A program made the position numbers and the translations under genes. From Amycolatopsis sp. CA-126428 (GTDB lineage: Bacteria; Actinomycetota; Actinomycetes; Mycobacteriales; Pseudonocardiaceae), in contig NZ_PPHF01000048.1 in assembly GCF_002904335.1 (NCBI RefSeq), positions 1-64,000 of the forward strand: 64,000 bases of DNA. The letters are read 5' to 3'. The notes under the pieces were generated by a model. It made no database searches. It was given only the letters and a program-made list of their open reading frames with translations, and was not told where the DNA came from. Shown here piece after piece: positions 37,249-46,088 of this stretch (position 1 is the first letter of the stretch; each line of letters starts with the position of its first letter).

Positions 37249-38177
37249 CCAACCCCGTGCTCGCCGAAGTCGTCCGCTCCGGCTTCGTCGAAAGCGTCCA
37301 CAGAGGCGCCCTCGTGATCACGGGCCCGGAAGGTTCTGTCCGGCTGGCCCTGGGAGACGTGGTCACGCCGGTGTACCCGCGGTCGTCGAACAAGCCGCTG
37401 CAGGCGGCCGGCATGCTGCGCGCGGGCCTGGACTTCACGGGCGAGGCCCTGGCTCTGGCGTGCGCGTCCCACTCGGGCGAGCCCGGGCACGTGAAGCGGG
37501 TGCTGGAGCTGCTGGACGCGGCCGGCCTGCGCGAAGACGACTTGGCGTGTCCACCGGATTTCCCCCTCCACGTGCCGAGCATGCGCGACGCGGCCGAGCC
37601 GCGCCGCGTGATGATGAACTGCTCGGGCAAGCACACGGCGATGCTGACGACGTGCGTCCGGGTCGGCTGGCCGACGGCCGGGTACGCCGCACCGGACCAT
37701 CCCCTTCAGCAGGCGATCGCGTCCTGTGTCACGGAGCTGACCGGCGAACCGATCGCCCACACGGGTGTCGACGGCTGTGGCGCGCCGCTGTTCGCGTTCT
37801 CCCTGACGGGGCTGGCGCGCGCATTCGGCCGGATCGCCGGTGCTTCCGAGGGCCCTTCGGCGGCCGTGGCTTCGGCGATGCGGGCGAATCCGTGGCTGGT
37901 GGCGGGGACGGGCCGCGAGGACACGGCCCTGATGTCCGGTGTGGAGGGTCTGGTCGCGAAGGCCGGCGCGGAAGGGGTCCAGGCGTTCGCGCTGCCGGAC
38001 GGGTTCGCCGTGGCGATGAAGCTGGACGACGGCGCGAAGCGGGCTTGCGCGCCGCTGGCGGTGGAGGCGCTGCGGTACCTCGGCGCGGACGTGTCCCGGC
38101 TCGAGGAGCTGGCGCGGCCGATCGTGTCCGGCGGCGGGCGTGCGGTGGGCGAGATCCGGGTGCCTGAGCTGCGCTGA
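37245..38177 (+). CDS. Class 3 (Rhizobium etli type) L-asparaginase
   Basis: 310 residues. Family motifs are VYPRSSNKPLQAAGML, ALACASHSGEPGHV, MMNCSGKHTAMLTTC and VDGCGAPLFAFSLTGLARAF, including the zinc-linked cysteines and the lysine/serine pair of this serine-type asparaginase. It hydrolyses L-asparagine to aspartate. The start overlaps rsiG by 4 bases, so the two are co-translated. Confidence 0.9.
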   Translation: MTNPVLAEVVRSGFVESVHRGALVITGPEGSVRLALGDVVTPVYPRSSNKPLQAAGMLRAGLDFTGEALALACASHSGEPGHVKRVLELLDAAGLREDDLACPPDFPLHVPSMRDAAEPRRVMMNCSGKHTAMLTTCVRVGWPTAGYAAPDHPLQQAIASCVTELTGEPIAHTGVDGCGAPLFAFSLTGLARAFGRIAGASEGPSAAVASAMRANPWLVAGTGREDTALMSGVEGLVAKAGAEGVQAFALPDGFAVAMKLDDGAKRACAPLAVEALRYLGADVSRLEELARPIVSGGGRAVGEIRVPELR

Positions 38178-38287
38178 CGGACGTCGGTGACCGTGGCTGA
38201 GCAGCCCCCGTTTTCCACGCTACCGGGAGGCACCGACAGTTCCGGGGCGGAAAGCCGCCGGGCCGTCGGGTTGTCCACTGGTCGGCA

Positions 38288-38396
38288 CGTTCGCGGGCTA
38301 GTTGGCGCGTTCGCGGGCTAGTTGGCGCGTTCGCGGTCTAGCTGGCGCGTTCGCGGTCTAGCTGGCGCGTTGCGGGCTAGTTGGCGCGTTCGCGGG
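38288..38396. repeat. 20-bp tandem repeat (5.5 copies) built from the 3' end of the adjacent gene
   Basis: The unit cgttcgcgggctagttggcg is repeated at 38288, 38308, 38328, 38348 and 38368 (the last one base short) and again in part at 38387, with a few substitutions (gggcta/ggtcta, gttgg/gctgg). On the minus strand each unit encodes the last residues (RERAN) and the TAG stop of the neighbouring gene, so the 3' end has been multiplied beyond the gene. Confidence 0.9.
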
Positions 38397-39273
38397 CGGC
38401 CACGTCGCCCCAGAACTCCCGCAGGTCCGAGAACAGTTCGGCCAGCTCCTCGACGTTGCCCGAACGCAGGGCGTCCAGGATGTCGTGGACCTCGTCGGCC
38501 GTGTTGTCGGCTTCCAGGACCGGGTCCGTGAACAGCTGCACCAGGCCGCCGTAGTCGAGCTCGACCACCGAATCCGCGTGGAAGTTGTCCAGCCAGCGGC
38601 GCGTCTCGAACAGCACGCGGCCGGGTCCGGAGTCGCCGAAGGTCTGCTCGAGCAGCTCGCCGGCCTCGCGGGCACGGTGCTGCGCGTCGGCGAGGGTCGC
38701 CCGCCAGGACAGCTCGCGCCGGGGGTCGGTCCGGCCGTCGCCGAGCACCAGGCGCCGTTCCTCCGGCTCGACCAGCACGAACCACGGCAGCGGGACGGTC
38801 CAGGTCGTCGACAGCGTGTGCGCCGCCGACGTGCTCAGGTCCACCATCGCCGACTTCGTCCGGGCCCGGATCGTCTCCTGGGTGAAGCCCCCTTCCTCGA
38901 GGACGACGTTCTTCAGCGCCGGGTGCGCGTCGCCGAGGAAGGTGACCAGCGCGGCCGCCGAGCGGGCCCGCAGCTCCAGCGGGCAGACGAGCGGGCCGAG
39001 TTCGGCCTTGCCACCCGGCACTTCGCCGGGATCGAGCACCAGGACGTCGGTCAGCAGGCTCGGCGCCGGACGGCCGTCGGCGAGCTCGGCGGGCAGCAGC
39101 CGCCGCGGCGCGGCCACCTGTGACCTGAGCCACATGGCCTGCTCGCGCGCGCCCGCGTCCGTCCGCCGCAGCTTGGCCGCGGCGACGGCCGCACGCAGCC
39201 GCTCGTCCGGCGGATCGCCCAGGGCGAGCAGGGGTTCGTACACCCGCAGGTAAGCCACGAAGGGACGAAGCAC
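38377..39273 (-). CDS. Conserved actinobacterial protein of unknown function
   Basis: 298 residues, soluble, no membrane segment. It begins MLRPFVAYLRVYEPLLALG, has a central part with LVCPLELRARSAAALVTFL and WTVPLPWFVLVEPEERRLV, and ends in an acidic helical region (NTADEVHDILDALRSGNVEELAELFSDL). I recognise it only as a conserved hypothetical of actinomycetes. Its stop codon lies inside the 20-bp tandem repeat. The 199 bases between the asparaginase and this gene hold the repeat and no other feature that I can see. Confidence 0.8.
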   Translation of the reverse strand: MLRPFVAYLRVYEPLLALGDPPDERLRAAVAAAKLRRTDAGAREQAMWLRSQVAAPRRLLPAELADGRPAPSLLTDVLVLDPGEVPGGKAELGPLVCPLELRARSAAALVTFLGDAHPALKNVVLEEGGFTQETIRARTKSAMVDLSTSAAHTLSTTWTVPLPWFVLVEPEERRLVLGDGRTDPRRELSWRATLADAQHRAREAGELLEQTFGDSGPGRVLFETRRWLDNFHADSVVELDYGGLVQLFTDPVLEADNTADEVHDILDALRSGNVEELAELFSDLREFWGDVAARERAN

Positions 39274-39480
39274 GGGTAGATCGTGGCACGTCTACCTGCG
39301 CCGATCGCCACCGACCGGCCGGTAACCGGTGTCCGCCGAACACTGTCGCGACCGGCACACCGTGCCACGTCGCATCCAACCCCCCGGACACGGTACGGTG
39401 TGAGCAGGAAATAATTGTCGAGACGATGCGGGGCCGCCGATTCCCCCGGCCGCCCCGCCCCTGTGCGAGGGGGTCGAGCC

Positions 39481-39669
39481 ATGGGGCGCGGCCGGGCTAA
39501 GGCCAAGCAGACGAAGGTGGCGCGTGAGCTCAAGTACAGCTCGCACGAGACCGACTTCGATGCTTTGCAGCGCGAGCTGTCGAGTAACTCCTCCAGTGTC
39601 CACCACGAGGAGTCCGACAGCGATGATCAAGACCCGTACGACGACGGGTATGACGATTACCGTCGTTGA
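39481..39669 (+). CDS. DUF3073 small acidic protein
   Basis: 62 residues. A basic start (MGRGRAKAKQTKVARELKY) leads into an acidic, disordered end (DSDDQDPYDDGYDDY). This charge layout is that of DUF3073, conserved throughout actinobacteria next to purM (Rv0810c). The role is unknown. GAGGGGG lies about 8 bases before ATG 39481. The gap of 207 bases before it contains AT-rich AGGAAATAATTG (39408-39420), probably the promoter. Confidence 0.9.
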   Translation: MGRGRAKAKQTKVARELKYSSHETDFDALQRELSSNSSSVHHEESDSDDQDPYDDGYDDYRR

Positions 39670-39680
39670 GCACGCGTAAC

Positions 39681-39726
39681 CGCGCGAGGGCGTAGCCGGA
39701 ACACATCCGGCGACCGCCCTCGCGCG
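39681..39726 (+). terminator. Terminator after the DUF3073 gene
   Basis: CGCGCGAGGGC pairs with GCCCTCGCGCG; inside, GCCGGA and TCCGGC form a second hairpin around ACACA. The structure begins 12 bases after the stop codon. Confidence 0.8.
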
Positions 39727-39820
39727 TCGCGTGCTGCCCAAAATCGCGTCCACAGTGTCGTCCGGGCGAGTGTTGCCCGGATGAGGCGCGCGGGCTGCGA
39801 AGCGATGAAGGAGTGAACCG

Positions 39821-40675
39821 GTGGTAAGTCGGGTTGGAGTCGTCGGGGCGGGCCTCATGGGGTCCGGCATCGCCGAGGTGCACGCGCGGTCCGGGTTGGA
39901 CGTCGTCATCACCGAGGTGAACCAGCCGGCGCTCGACGCGGGCAGGGCGCGCATCGAGAAGTCGCTGCAACGCGGCGTCAAGAGCGGCAAGCTGACCACC
40001 GAGGACGCCGACGCGGCGCTCGCCAGGCTCCGGTTCACCACGGACATCGCCGAGTTCGCCGACCGCGAGCTGATCATCGAGGCGATCCTCGAGCAGGAGC
40101 AGGCGAAGGTCGACGTCTTCCGCCAGCTGGACAAGATCGTCGAGGCCGAGGACGCGCTGTTCGCGTCCAACACGTCGTCGATCCCGATCATGAAGCTGGG
40201 CATGGCGACGAGCCGGCCGCAGCAGGTGGTCGGCATCCACTTCTTCAACCCGGTGCCGGTGCTGCCGCTGGTGGAGCTGGTGCCCTCGCTGCTGACCAGC
40301 GAGGAGACCGCCCGCCGCGCGGAGGAGCACGCGACGACGGCGCTGGGCAAGACGGTGATCCGCTCGCAGGACCGCGCCGGGTTCATCGTGAACTCGCTGC
40401 TGGTGCCGTACCTGCTCTCGGCGATCCGGATGATCGAGTCGGGCTTCGCTTCGGCCGAGGACATCGACCGCGGCATGGAGCTGGGCACGGCCCACCCGAT
40501 GGGCCCGCTGCGGCTGTCCGACCTGATCGGGCTGGACACGATCAAGGCCATCGCGGACTCGATGTACGCGGAGTTCAAGGAGCCGCTGTACTCGTCGCCC
40601 CCGCTGCTCCTGCGCATGGTGGACGCGGGCCTCCTCGGCAAGAAGACCGGCCGCGGCTTCTATTCCTACGGCTGA
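39821..40675 (+). CDS. 3-hydroxybutyryl-CoA dehydrogenase (FadB2/Hbd-like)
   Basis: 284 residues. It has the N-terminal NAD fold (VGVVGAGLMGSGIAEVHARSG), the family motifs FASNTSSIPI and GIHFFNPVPVLPLVELV with the catalytic histidine, and a C-terminal dimer domain (RGMELGTAHPMGPLRLSDLIGLD). It oxidises (S)-3-hydroxyacyl-CoA in fatty-acid or polyhydroxybutyrate metabolism. GTG 39821 follows GAAGGAGTG. It overlaps the convergent ECF gene by 10 bases. Confidence 0.93.
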   Translation: MVSRVGVVGAGLMGSGIAEVHARSGLDVVITEVNQPALDAGRARIEKSLQRGVKSGKLTTEDADAALARLRFTTDIAEFADRELIIEAILEQEQAKVDVFRQLDKIVEAEDALFASNTSSIPIMKLGMATSRPQQVVGIHFFNPVPVLPLVELVPSLLTSEETARRAEEHATTALGKTVIRSQDRAGFIVNSLLVPYLLSAIRMIESGFASAEDIDRGMELGTAHPMGPLRLSDLIGLDTIKAIADSMYAEFKEPLYSSPPLLLRMVDAGLLGKKTGRGFYSYG

Positions 40676-41487
40676 CCGAAGGTCACAGGCGCCTCGAAGG
40701 CGGCCCGCCTGGCGGCGCGTCGCAGGACGCCCAGCACGGCCGGCCCGAGCAGGACGATCGCGACAGCGTTGGTGATCGCGCGGCCGGTGTCCCAGCCGAG
40801 GGTCGACGTCAGAACGGTGTAGACGGCGAACCGGTGCAGGTTCTCCGCCAGCGGCGCCCCGGGCACGAACCCGAGCTGCGCGGAGTCACCGGCGAGGAAC
40901 GGCCACGACCACAGGCTCATCAGCAGCCCGAAGAAGTAGGCCGCGAAGACGCCGTACCCGACGAGCAGGGCAATCTCGGCCTTGCCGCGCGGTTTCCGCG
41001 GCAGCAGCCCGGCCCCGAGCCCGACCAGCGACGACGCGAGCATCTGGAACGGCAGCCACGGCCCGACCCCGGCGGTGAGCAGCGCGCTGGTGAACAGCGA
41101 CGTCGAGCCGAGCACGAACCCGAAGCCGGGCCCGAAGACGCGGCCGGCGAGCACGAGCAGGAAGAAGACCAGCTCGATACCGCCGGTGCCCGCGCCGAGT
41201 GGCCGGAGCCCGGCGTTGACGGCCGAGAGCACGCCGAGCAGAGCGAGCGCCTTGGCATCGATGCCCCCGCGCGACAGCTCGGCGAGCACGACCAGGATGA
41301 GCACCGGCAGGGTCGCCATGAAGACGAAGGGCGCATCCGCGGTGTGCGCGGCCGCGGTCGGCTGCGGGTGGGCGAGCAGGGGCCAGCAGAACATGGCCAG
41401 CCCGAGAAGGCTCGCGACGGTGAGCACCAGGGCGGGCCGCGGGGTCAGGCGGACAGCGCGGGGCGGTGGGCCGAGGAAGTCGGTCAT
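40666..41487 (-). CDS. ECF transporter S component
   Basis: 273 residues with about seven to eight membrane helices. The central AGRVFGPGFGFVLGSTSLFTSALLTAGVGPWLPFQMLASSLVGLGAGLLP is typical of CbrT/QueT-type substrate-binding subunits with a conserved small-residue helix face. It provides substrate specificity to the EcfA/EcfT module encoded upstream on the same strand, separated by 286 bases. The vitamin or metal it binds cannot be told. Confidence 0.85.
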   Translation of the reverse strand: MTDFLGPPPRAVRLTPRPALVLTVASLLGLAMFCWPLLAHPQPTAAAHTADAPFVFMATLPVLILVVLAELSRGGIDAKALALLGVLSAVNAGLRPLGAGTGGIELVFFLLVLAGRVFGPGFGFVLGSTSLFTSALLTAGVGPWLPFQMLASSLVGLGAGLLPRKPRGKAEIALLVGYGVFAAYFFGLLMSLWSWPFLAGDSAQLGFVPGAPLAENLHRFAVYTVLTSTLGWDTGRAITNAVAIVLLGPAVLGVLRRAARRAAFEAPVTFGQP

Positions 41488-41520
41488 GCCGATGTCACCG
41501 CCGCTCCGAGGCAGGCCGAA

Positions 41521-41702
41521 GCCCGCAGATCACTGCTCGACCGTTCGCGCGCCTGCGGGCGGCTGTGAAAGCCCGCACGCTTGCGCACCGACGAGGCGCC
41601 GCCCACCGCGACCCGCAGGTCGGCGGCGAAGCGGTCGCAGACCTGCGGGCAGCCACCAACCACACACCGCGAGCCGGCGGCAAAGGCGTCGCACCTGCGG
41701 GC
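41521..41702. repeat. Intergenic CCTGCGGGC repeats between the S-component and ATPase genes
   Basis: The 286-base gap holds no gene. It contains CTGCGGGC-type octamers in both orientations (41521 GCCCGCAG, 41553, 41612 CCCGCAGG, 41642, 41694). Around 41617-41655 and 41670-41707 there is an imperfect direct repeat of about 37 bases (ggcggcgaagcggtcgcagacctgcgggc against its variant). The inverted octamers at 41521 and 41553 could form a hairpin. Confidence 0.6.
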
Positions 41703-41773
41703 GGCCGAGTGCGCTCGTGGGCTTCGGCTCCCCGCCCCCGCCCCCCGCCCCGCCCACCCCCTCCTCCGCGTGC

Positions 41774-43384
41774 TCACGCCAGCGCTTCCGCTACCTCGTC
41801 CACCGTCAGCCACTGCTGCGGGGCCAGGATCTTCGCCACCTGCGGGGCGAACGCCGGCGAGGCGACGATCACCTCCTTCGTCGGGCCGTCCGCTACCACC
41901 TCGCCCTCGGCCATGACCACCACGCGGTCGGCCACCGTTGCCACGAACTCGACGTCGTGGGTTGCCAGCACTACCGCGTGGCCCTGCGAGGCCAGCTCTC
42001 GCAGGGCCGACGCGAAGCGCCGTTTCGCGTGGTAGTCCAGGCCGCGGGTGGGCTCGTCGAGCAGGACCAGCGGTGGGGCCGACGCCAGCTGGATCGCCAG
42101 CACCAACGCCAGTCGCTGCCCTTCCGAAAGGTCGCCGGGGTGCGCTTCACCGGCGATTTCGGGGGCGAGCCTGTCCAGCAGGGCCCGGGCCGTTCCCGCC
42201 GGGACCTCCGACTCGGTGTCCGCCTGGGCGCACTCGGCGTCCACCGAATCGAGGTACAGCAGGTCGGCCGGGGTCTGCGGGACCAGGCCCACGCGCTGAC
42301 GGGCCACTCGTGGCTTGAGCGCTGCCGGGTCCGCTCCACCGACGTCGACCTTCCCCGCCGACCTCGGGCCGCTGCCCTGCACCGCCCAGAGAAGCGACGA
42401 CTTGCCGGAGCCGTTGCGTCCCATCAGCGCGACCACCTCGCCCGGTCCGACGCGCAGGTCCACCCCGCGCACCGCCAGGACATCTCCGTATCGGACCACC
42501 ACCCCTCGCACATCCAGTGCCGAACCGGTCACCGACAGGCTACGACCCACCACCGACAGTTTTTGGAGACTCGGTGCGAGCCGAGCGCGCAGCGGCCCCG
42601 CGACCCGCCGCGCGTCCCGCACCGACAACGGCAGCGGCGACCAGCCCGCGAGCCGCCCCAGCTCGGCGATCGGCGGGGCGATCGAGGACGTCGCCAAGAT
42701 TTCGGCCGGCGGTCCGGAGCGCACCGAGCCGTCGCCCGGCAGGTACAGCAGCCGGTCCGCGTACTGGGCCACCCGCTCCATCCGGTGCTCCGCGACGATC
42801 ACCGTCGTCCCCAAGTCGTGCACGAGCCGGGTGATCGCCGCGAGGACGTCCTCGGCCGCCGTCGGGTCCAGTGCCGACGTCGGCTCGTCCAGCACCACGA
42901 CGGCCGGGTGGGCCGTCAGCACCGAACCGATCGCCACGCGCTGCTGCTGGCCACCCGATAGCGTCCGAAGTGGACGGTTGCGCAGCTCCGCGATGCCCAG
43001 CAGGTCCAGGGTTTCCTCGACGCGCTTGCGCATGACGTCCGGCGGCACCGCCAGCTGCTCCATCGCGTACGCGAGCTCCTCCTCGACGGTGTCCGTCACG
43101 AACCCCGCGAGCGGGTCCTGCCCGACGACGCCGACGACCGAAGCCAGCTCCCGGGGCGGGTACCGGGCCGTGTCCAGGCCGGAGACGACGACCCGGCCGG
43201 AAAGCCGGCCGCCGGTGAAGTGCGGGACGAGCCCGTTGAGGAGGCCGAGGACCGTCGACTTGCCCGCCCCCGTCGGCCCCGCGACCAGGCACAACTCGCC
43301 CTCTTCGACCAGCAGCGACACGTCCGACAGCACCGGCCGCGAGGCGTCCGGGTAGGTCACCGTGACCCGCGAAAGCTCGATCAT
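41774..43384 (-). CDS. ECF transporter ATPase, fused EcfA1-EcfA2
   Basis: 536 residues holding two ABC domains. First: Walker A GPTGAGKST, signature LSGGQQQR, Walker B VVVLDEPTSALDP. Second, after a linker at about 260-295: Walker A GRNGSGKSS, signature LSEGQRLAL and Walker B LVLLDEPTRGLD. Both sites look competent. It energises uptake together with EcfT. ATGA overlap with ecfT. Confidence 0.92.
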   Translation of the reverse strand: MIELSRVTVTYPDASRPVLSDVSLLVEEGELCLVAGPTGAGKSTVLGLLNGLVPHFTGGRLSGRVVVSGLDTARYPPRELASVVGVVGQDPLAGFVTDTVEEELAYAMEQLAVPPDVMRKRVEETLDLLGIAELRNRPLRTLSGGQQQRVAIGSVLTAHPAVVVLDEPTSALDPTAAEDVLAAITRLVHDLGTTVIVAEHRMERVAQYADRLLYLPGDGSVRSGPPAEILATSSIAPPIAELGRLAGWSPLPLSVRDARRVAGPLRARLAPSLQKLSVVGRSLSVTGSALDVRGVVVRYGDVLAVRGVDLRVGPGEVVALMGRNGSGKSSLLWAVQGSGPRSAGKVDVGGADPAALKPRVARQRVGLVPQTPADLLYLDSVDAECAQADTESEVPAGTARALLDRLAPEIAGEAHPGDLSEGQRLALVLAIQLASAPPLVLLDEPTRGLDYHAKRRFASALRELASQGHAVVLATHDVEFVATVADRVVVMAEGEVVADGPTKEVIVASPAFAPQVAKILAPQQWLTVDEVAEALA

Positions 43385-44442
43385 CGGCCGACCTCCGGAA
43401 CCGGGGGCGAAACGAACGCCGGCAGCGCCGCGACCAGGACGGACACCACGTGCACCCAGGAAACCTCCGGCCAGCGCAGCGGGCTCAGCGACGGGAACAA
43501 CCGGCCCGCGTCGATCCGGGCGGTCGCGAACAGCAGCGCGCACGCCCCGACGCCGGCCGCGACGACCAGGGTCTCCGGCCACCGCCACGGGTCCGGCCGG
43601 TACGCCGTCCGCCGCACCCGCCGGCCGCCGAGGACGAAGCCGACGACGGCCACGATCAGCCCCACCGCCAGCAACGGCACCCCGAGCCAGGACGACGTCC
43701 CGTCGAGCACGCCGTAGACGCCGACGCACACGCCAGTCAACCCCGCCAAGACGCAGGAAGCGATCAGCGCCCGCAGGCCGCCGCTCAGGTAGGCCCGGCG
43801 GCCGTAGCCCCGGGAGTCCATCGCGGCCGCCAGCCGCAGGGACCGGTCCATCGCGTCCTCCAGCACCGGCACCACGATGCCCTTGACCGCCCGCAATCCG
43901 CGAGTCCGCCCCGCCCGCAGCCGGCGGGCCCGCCGCACCCGCTGCACGCTCTCGACGAGCTGCGGGGCGACCGTCAGCGCCACCGTCACCGCCGTACCCA
44001 CCTCGTACAACGCCCCCGGCACCGCCTTGAGCAGGCGTTTCGGGTTCGCCAGGGCGTTCGCCGCGCCGACGCAGACGACCATCGTCGCCAGCCGCAGGCC
44101 GTCGTAGAAGCCGCCGAGCAGCGCCTCCGCCGACACGGGCCCGAACAGGGCCAACCCGGCGGCGAGCGGGATCCGCGGCAGCGTGACCAGCACGTGGCCG
44201 CCGTCCTCGCCGCCGATCAGGATCCGGAACAGCACGCGCGAGGCGACGATCACCGCGCCGACGTAGACGTACAGCCGGAACGCCAGCGCCCAGGGCGCGT
44301 CACTCCGCCGGTTCACCACGACGAACCCGGCGACGGCGATGATCAGCCCGAGCAGCAGCGGGTTCGTCGTCCGGCTCGCGGCGACGGCCAGCGCGAGCGC
44401 CCAAGCCCACCAGGCGCCGGGGTGCAGCGCCCTACCGGTCAC
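43381..44442 (-). CDS. ECF transporter transmembrane component EcfT
   Basis: 353 residues, at least six hydrophobic helices. The coupling motifs with arginines occur in VRRARRLRAGRTRG and AAAMDSRGYGRR, as in EcfT/CbiQ proteins. The extra C-terminal helices make it longer than a minimal EcfT. It starts at GTG 44442, overlapping the upstream gene by 11 bases. Confidence 0.9.
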   Translation of the reverse strand: MTGRALHPGAWWAWALALAVAASRTTNPLLLGLIIAVAGFVVVNRRSDAPWALAFRLYVYVGAVIVASRVLFRILIGGEDGGHVLVTLPRIPLAAGLALFGPVSAEALLGGFYDGLRLATMVVCVGAANALANPKRLLKAVPGALYEVGTAVTVALTVAPQLVESVQRVRRARRLRAGRTRGLRAVKGIVVPVLEDAMDRSLRLAAAMDSRGYGRRAYLSGGLRALIASCVLAGLTGVCVGVYGVLDGTSSWLGVPLLAVGLIVAVVGFVLGGRRVRRTAYRPDPWRWPETLVVAAGVGACALLFATARIDAGRLFPSLSPLRWPEVSWVHVVSVLVAALPAFVSPPVPEVGR

Positions 44443-45040
44443 GCCGGCGCCGGGCGACGACGATCCCGGCGCCGCCGACCAGCACGATCACGGCCGCCCC
44501 GATCACCAGCCCCCACGGGAACGACCCCTCGGCGGAGGCGGCGGGCGCGGGCGCCGGCGCCGAAACCTGGCGCACCGGCGGCACCCGCGGCGGCGCCGGC
44601 AGGTCGTTCGCCGACTTCGGCCGCGCGAACGCCCAGCCCTCGAACCCGCCCGGGGCCGGCTTCGCCGTCTGGGCGCCTTCCTGACTCGACGTCCAGCTGC
44701 CCCCGGCGGAGGCGTGCCAGTAGCTCCAGTACGCCGTCGCCGACGGCATGCCCGCGCAGGACTCGACGTCGGGACCCGGCTTGCCGTTGATCCGGCAGGC
44801 CACCGCGAGGCCGTACTTCTGCGAACCGGCCACCTCGATCCCGGCCTCCTGCAGGGCGGCGATGCCGTTCGCGGGCGTGCCGGCGGCGCAACGGATCAAT
44901 GTCCCGGGCCCGAGGTCGCCGAAGTCGACGACCACCGTCACGCCGCCGCCGTCCGGGCAGGCCCCGTCGGTGCCCGCCGCCGAAGCGGGGGCGGCGCCGA
45001 ACAGGAGAGCGCAAACGACGGCGAAGCGGGAGGCGATCAT
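44432..45040 (-). CDS. SCO2322-family secreted, membrane-anchored protein
   Basis: 202 residues: signal peptide (FAVVCALLFGAAPASA), an extracellular domain (VTVVVDFGDLGPGTLIRCAAGTPANGIAALQEAGIEVAGSQKYGLAVACRINGKPG, WSYWHASAGGSWTSS) with paired cysteines, a Pro/Ala stalk, one membrane helix and an RRRRDR tail. In Streptomyces such proteins precede ECF genes in the order kept here. The domain resembles the cobalamin-binding DUF4430 type, so it might present a cofactor; this is inference. Confidence 0.82.
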   Translation of the reverse strand: MIASRFAVVCALLFGAAPASAAGTDGACPDGGGVTVVVDFGDLGPGTLIRCAAGTPANGIAALQEAGIEVAGSQKYGLAVACRINGKPGPDVESCAGMPSATAYWSYWHASAGGSWTSSQEGAQTAKPAPGGFEGWAFARPKSANDLPAPPRVPPVRQVSAPAPAPAASAEGSFPWGLVIGAAVIVLVGGAGIVVARRRRDR

Positions 45041-45104
45041 GCAGGCACTTTAACCAGGCCGGTGCCCGCGGCAGGTGCGGTTCCGGAGCGACGCGGGACA
45101 CACC

Positions 45105-45110
45105 TAGACT
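45105..45110 (+). promoter_or_regulatory. Putative -10 (TAGACT) of the oxidoreductase, leaderless
   Basis: TAGACT is 7 bases before GTG 45118, in the gap to the divergent SCO2322-like gene. Confidence 0.5.
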
Positions 45111-45117
45111 GCGGGCC

Positions 45118-46026
45118 GTGGGACAGCTCATCGCGGACGGACAGCTGCGCGTCGGCCTGATCGGCGCCGGCCCGTGGGCGACGACGATCCACGCGCCCGG
45201 ACTGGCGGATCACCCCGGCACGGTGCTGACCGCGGTCTGGGCCCGGCGGCCGGAGGCGGCGCAAACGCTTGCGGAGACGCACTGCGCGGTCGCCGCCGGC
45301 AGCGTCGAGGAGCTGTTCGAGCAGGTGGACGCGGTCGCGTTCGCCGTTCCGCCGTCGATCCAGGCCGAGCTGGGCGTGCGCGCGGCCGAAGCCGGGAAGC
45401 ACCTGATCCTGGAGAAGCCGATCGCCGCCGACCTCGACGGCGCGCGACGGCTGGCCGACGCGGTCGCGGCCGCCGACGTGGCTGCGCTCGTGGTGCTGAC
45501 CTTGCGTTATTCGGCGCAGACCCGGGAGTGGCTCGCCGATCTCGCCCAGGCGGGCGGCTGGGCGGGCGGCGGTGCGCGCTGGCTGTCCGGCTCGCTGCTC
45601 GGCGGCCAGTACGCCGCCTCGGAGTGGCGGCAGGAGGACGGCGGCGCGCTGTCCGACATCGGCCCGCACGCCCTCGACATGCTGGACGCGGCACTCGGCC
45701 CGATCACCGAGGTGGTGGCGGCCCGGCAGAGCCCCGGCGACCTCTGGCACCTGATGCTGGCGCACGACGGCGGCGTGGTCAGCACGGCGACGCTCTCGCT
45801 GCGGCTGCCGGTGCAGCCGACCGTCGTCGAAGTCGCGGTCTGGGGAGAGCACGGTTACCGGACGCTCGGGCGCGAACCGGGCTCCGCGCAGGAGTCCTAC
45901 ACCGCACTGCTGGACGATTTCGCGGCGATGATCGCGAGTGGCACGACGACGCACCCGTGCGACGTCCGGCGAGGTCTGCACCTTCAGCGTTTGCTCGAGC
46001 AGGCGCGCGCACTGGCCGCGAAGTAG
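45118..46026 (+). CDS. Gfo/Idh/MocA family oxidoreductase
   Basis: 302 residues. Rossmann entry VGLIGAGPWATTIHAPGL, then LILEKPIAADLDG with the conserved lysine and GALSDIGPHALDMLDAALGP with the catalytic histidine region. The substrate is unknown. It is only distantly similar to the paralogue at 3.4-4.4 kb (different entry and C-terminus). It is divergent from the ECF cluster and could be independent of it. Confidence 0.87.
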   Translation: MGQLIADGQLRVGLIGAGPWATTIHAPGLADHPGTVLTAVWARRPEAAQTLAETHCAVAAGSVEELFEQVDAVAFAVPPSIQAELGVRAAEAGKHLILEKPIAADLDGARRLADAVAAADVAALVVLTLRYSAQTREWLADLAQAGGWAGGGARWLSGSLLGGQYAASEWRQEDGGALSDIGPHALDMLDAALGPITEVVAARQSPGDLWHLMLAHDGGVVSTATLSLRLPVQPTVVEVAVWGEHGYRTLGREPGSAQESYTALLDDFAAMIASGTTTHPCDVRRGLHLQRLLEQARALAAK

Positions 46027-46088
46027 TACACAGGGTCACCTCACGTCTTTTCCTTGCGACGCAAAGCTTTCGCACCTTTCCGGCGAAT

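Noticed and set aside
38285..38397. CRISPR array
   Set aside because: The repeats are 20 bases and contiguous with no spacers, and they encode the end of the adjacent gene.
41488..41773. Cobalamin riboswitch before the ECF S component
   Set aside because: I could not find the conserved B12-box pattern or the expected helices on the minus strand.
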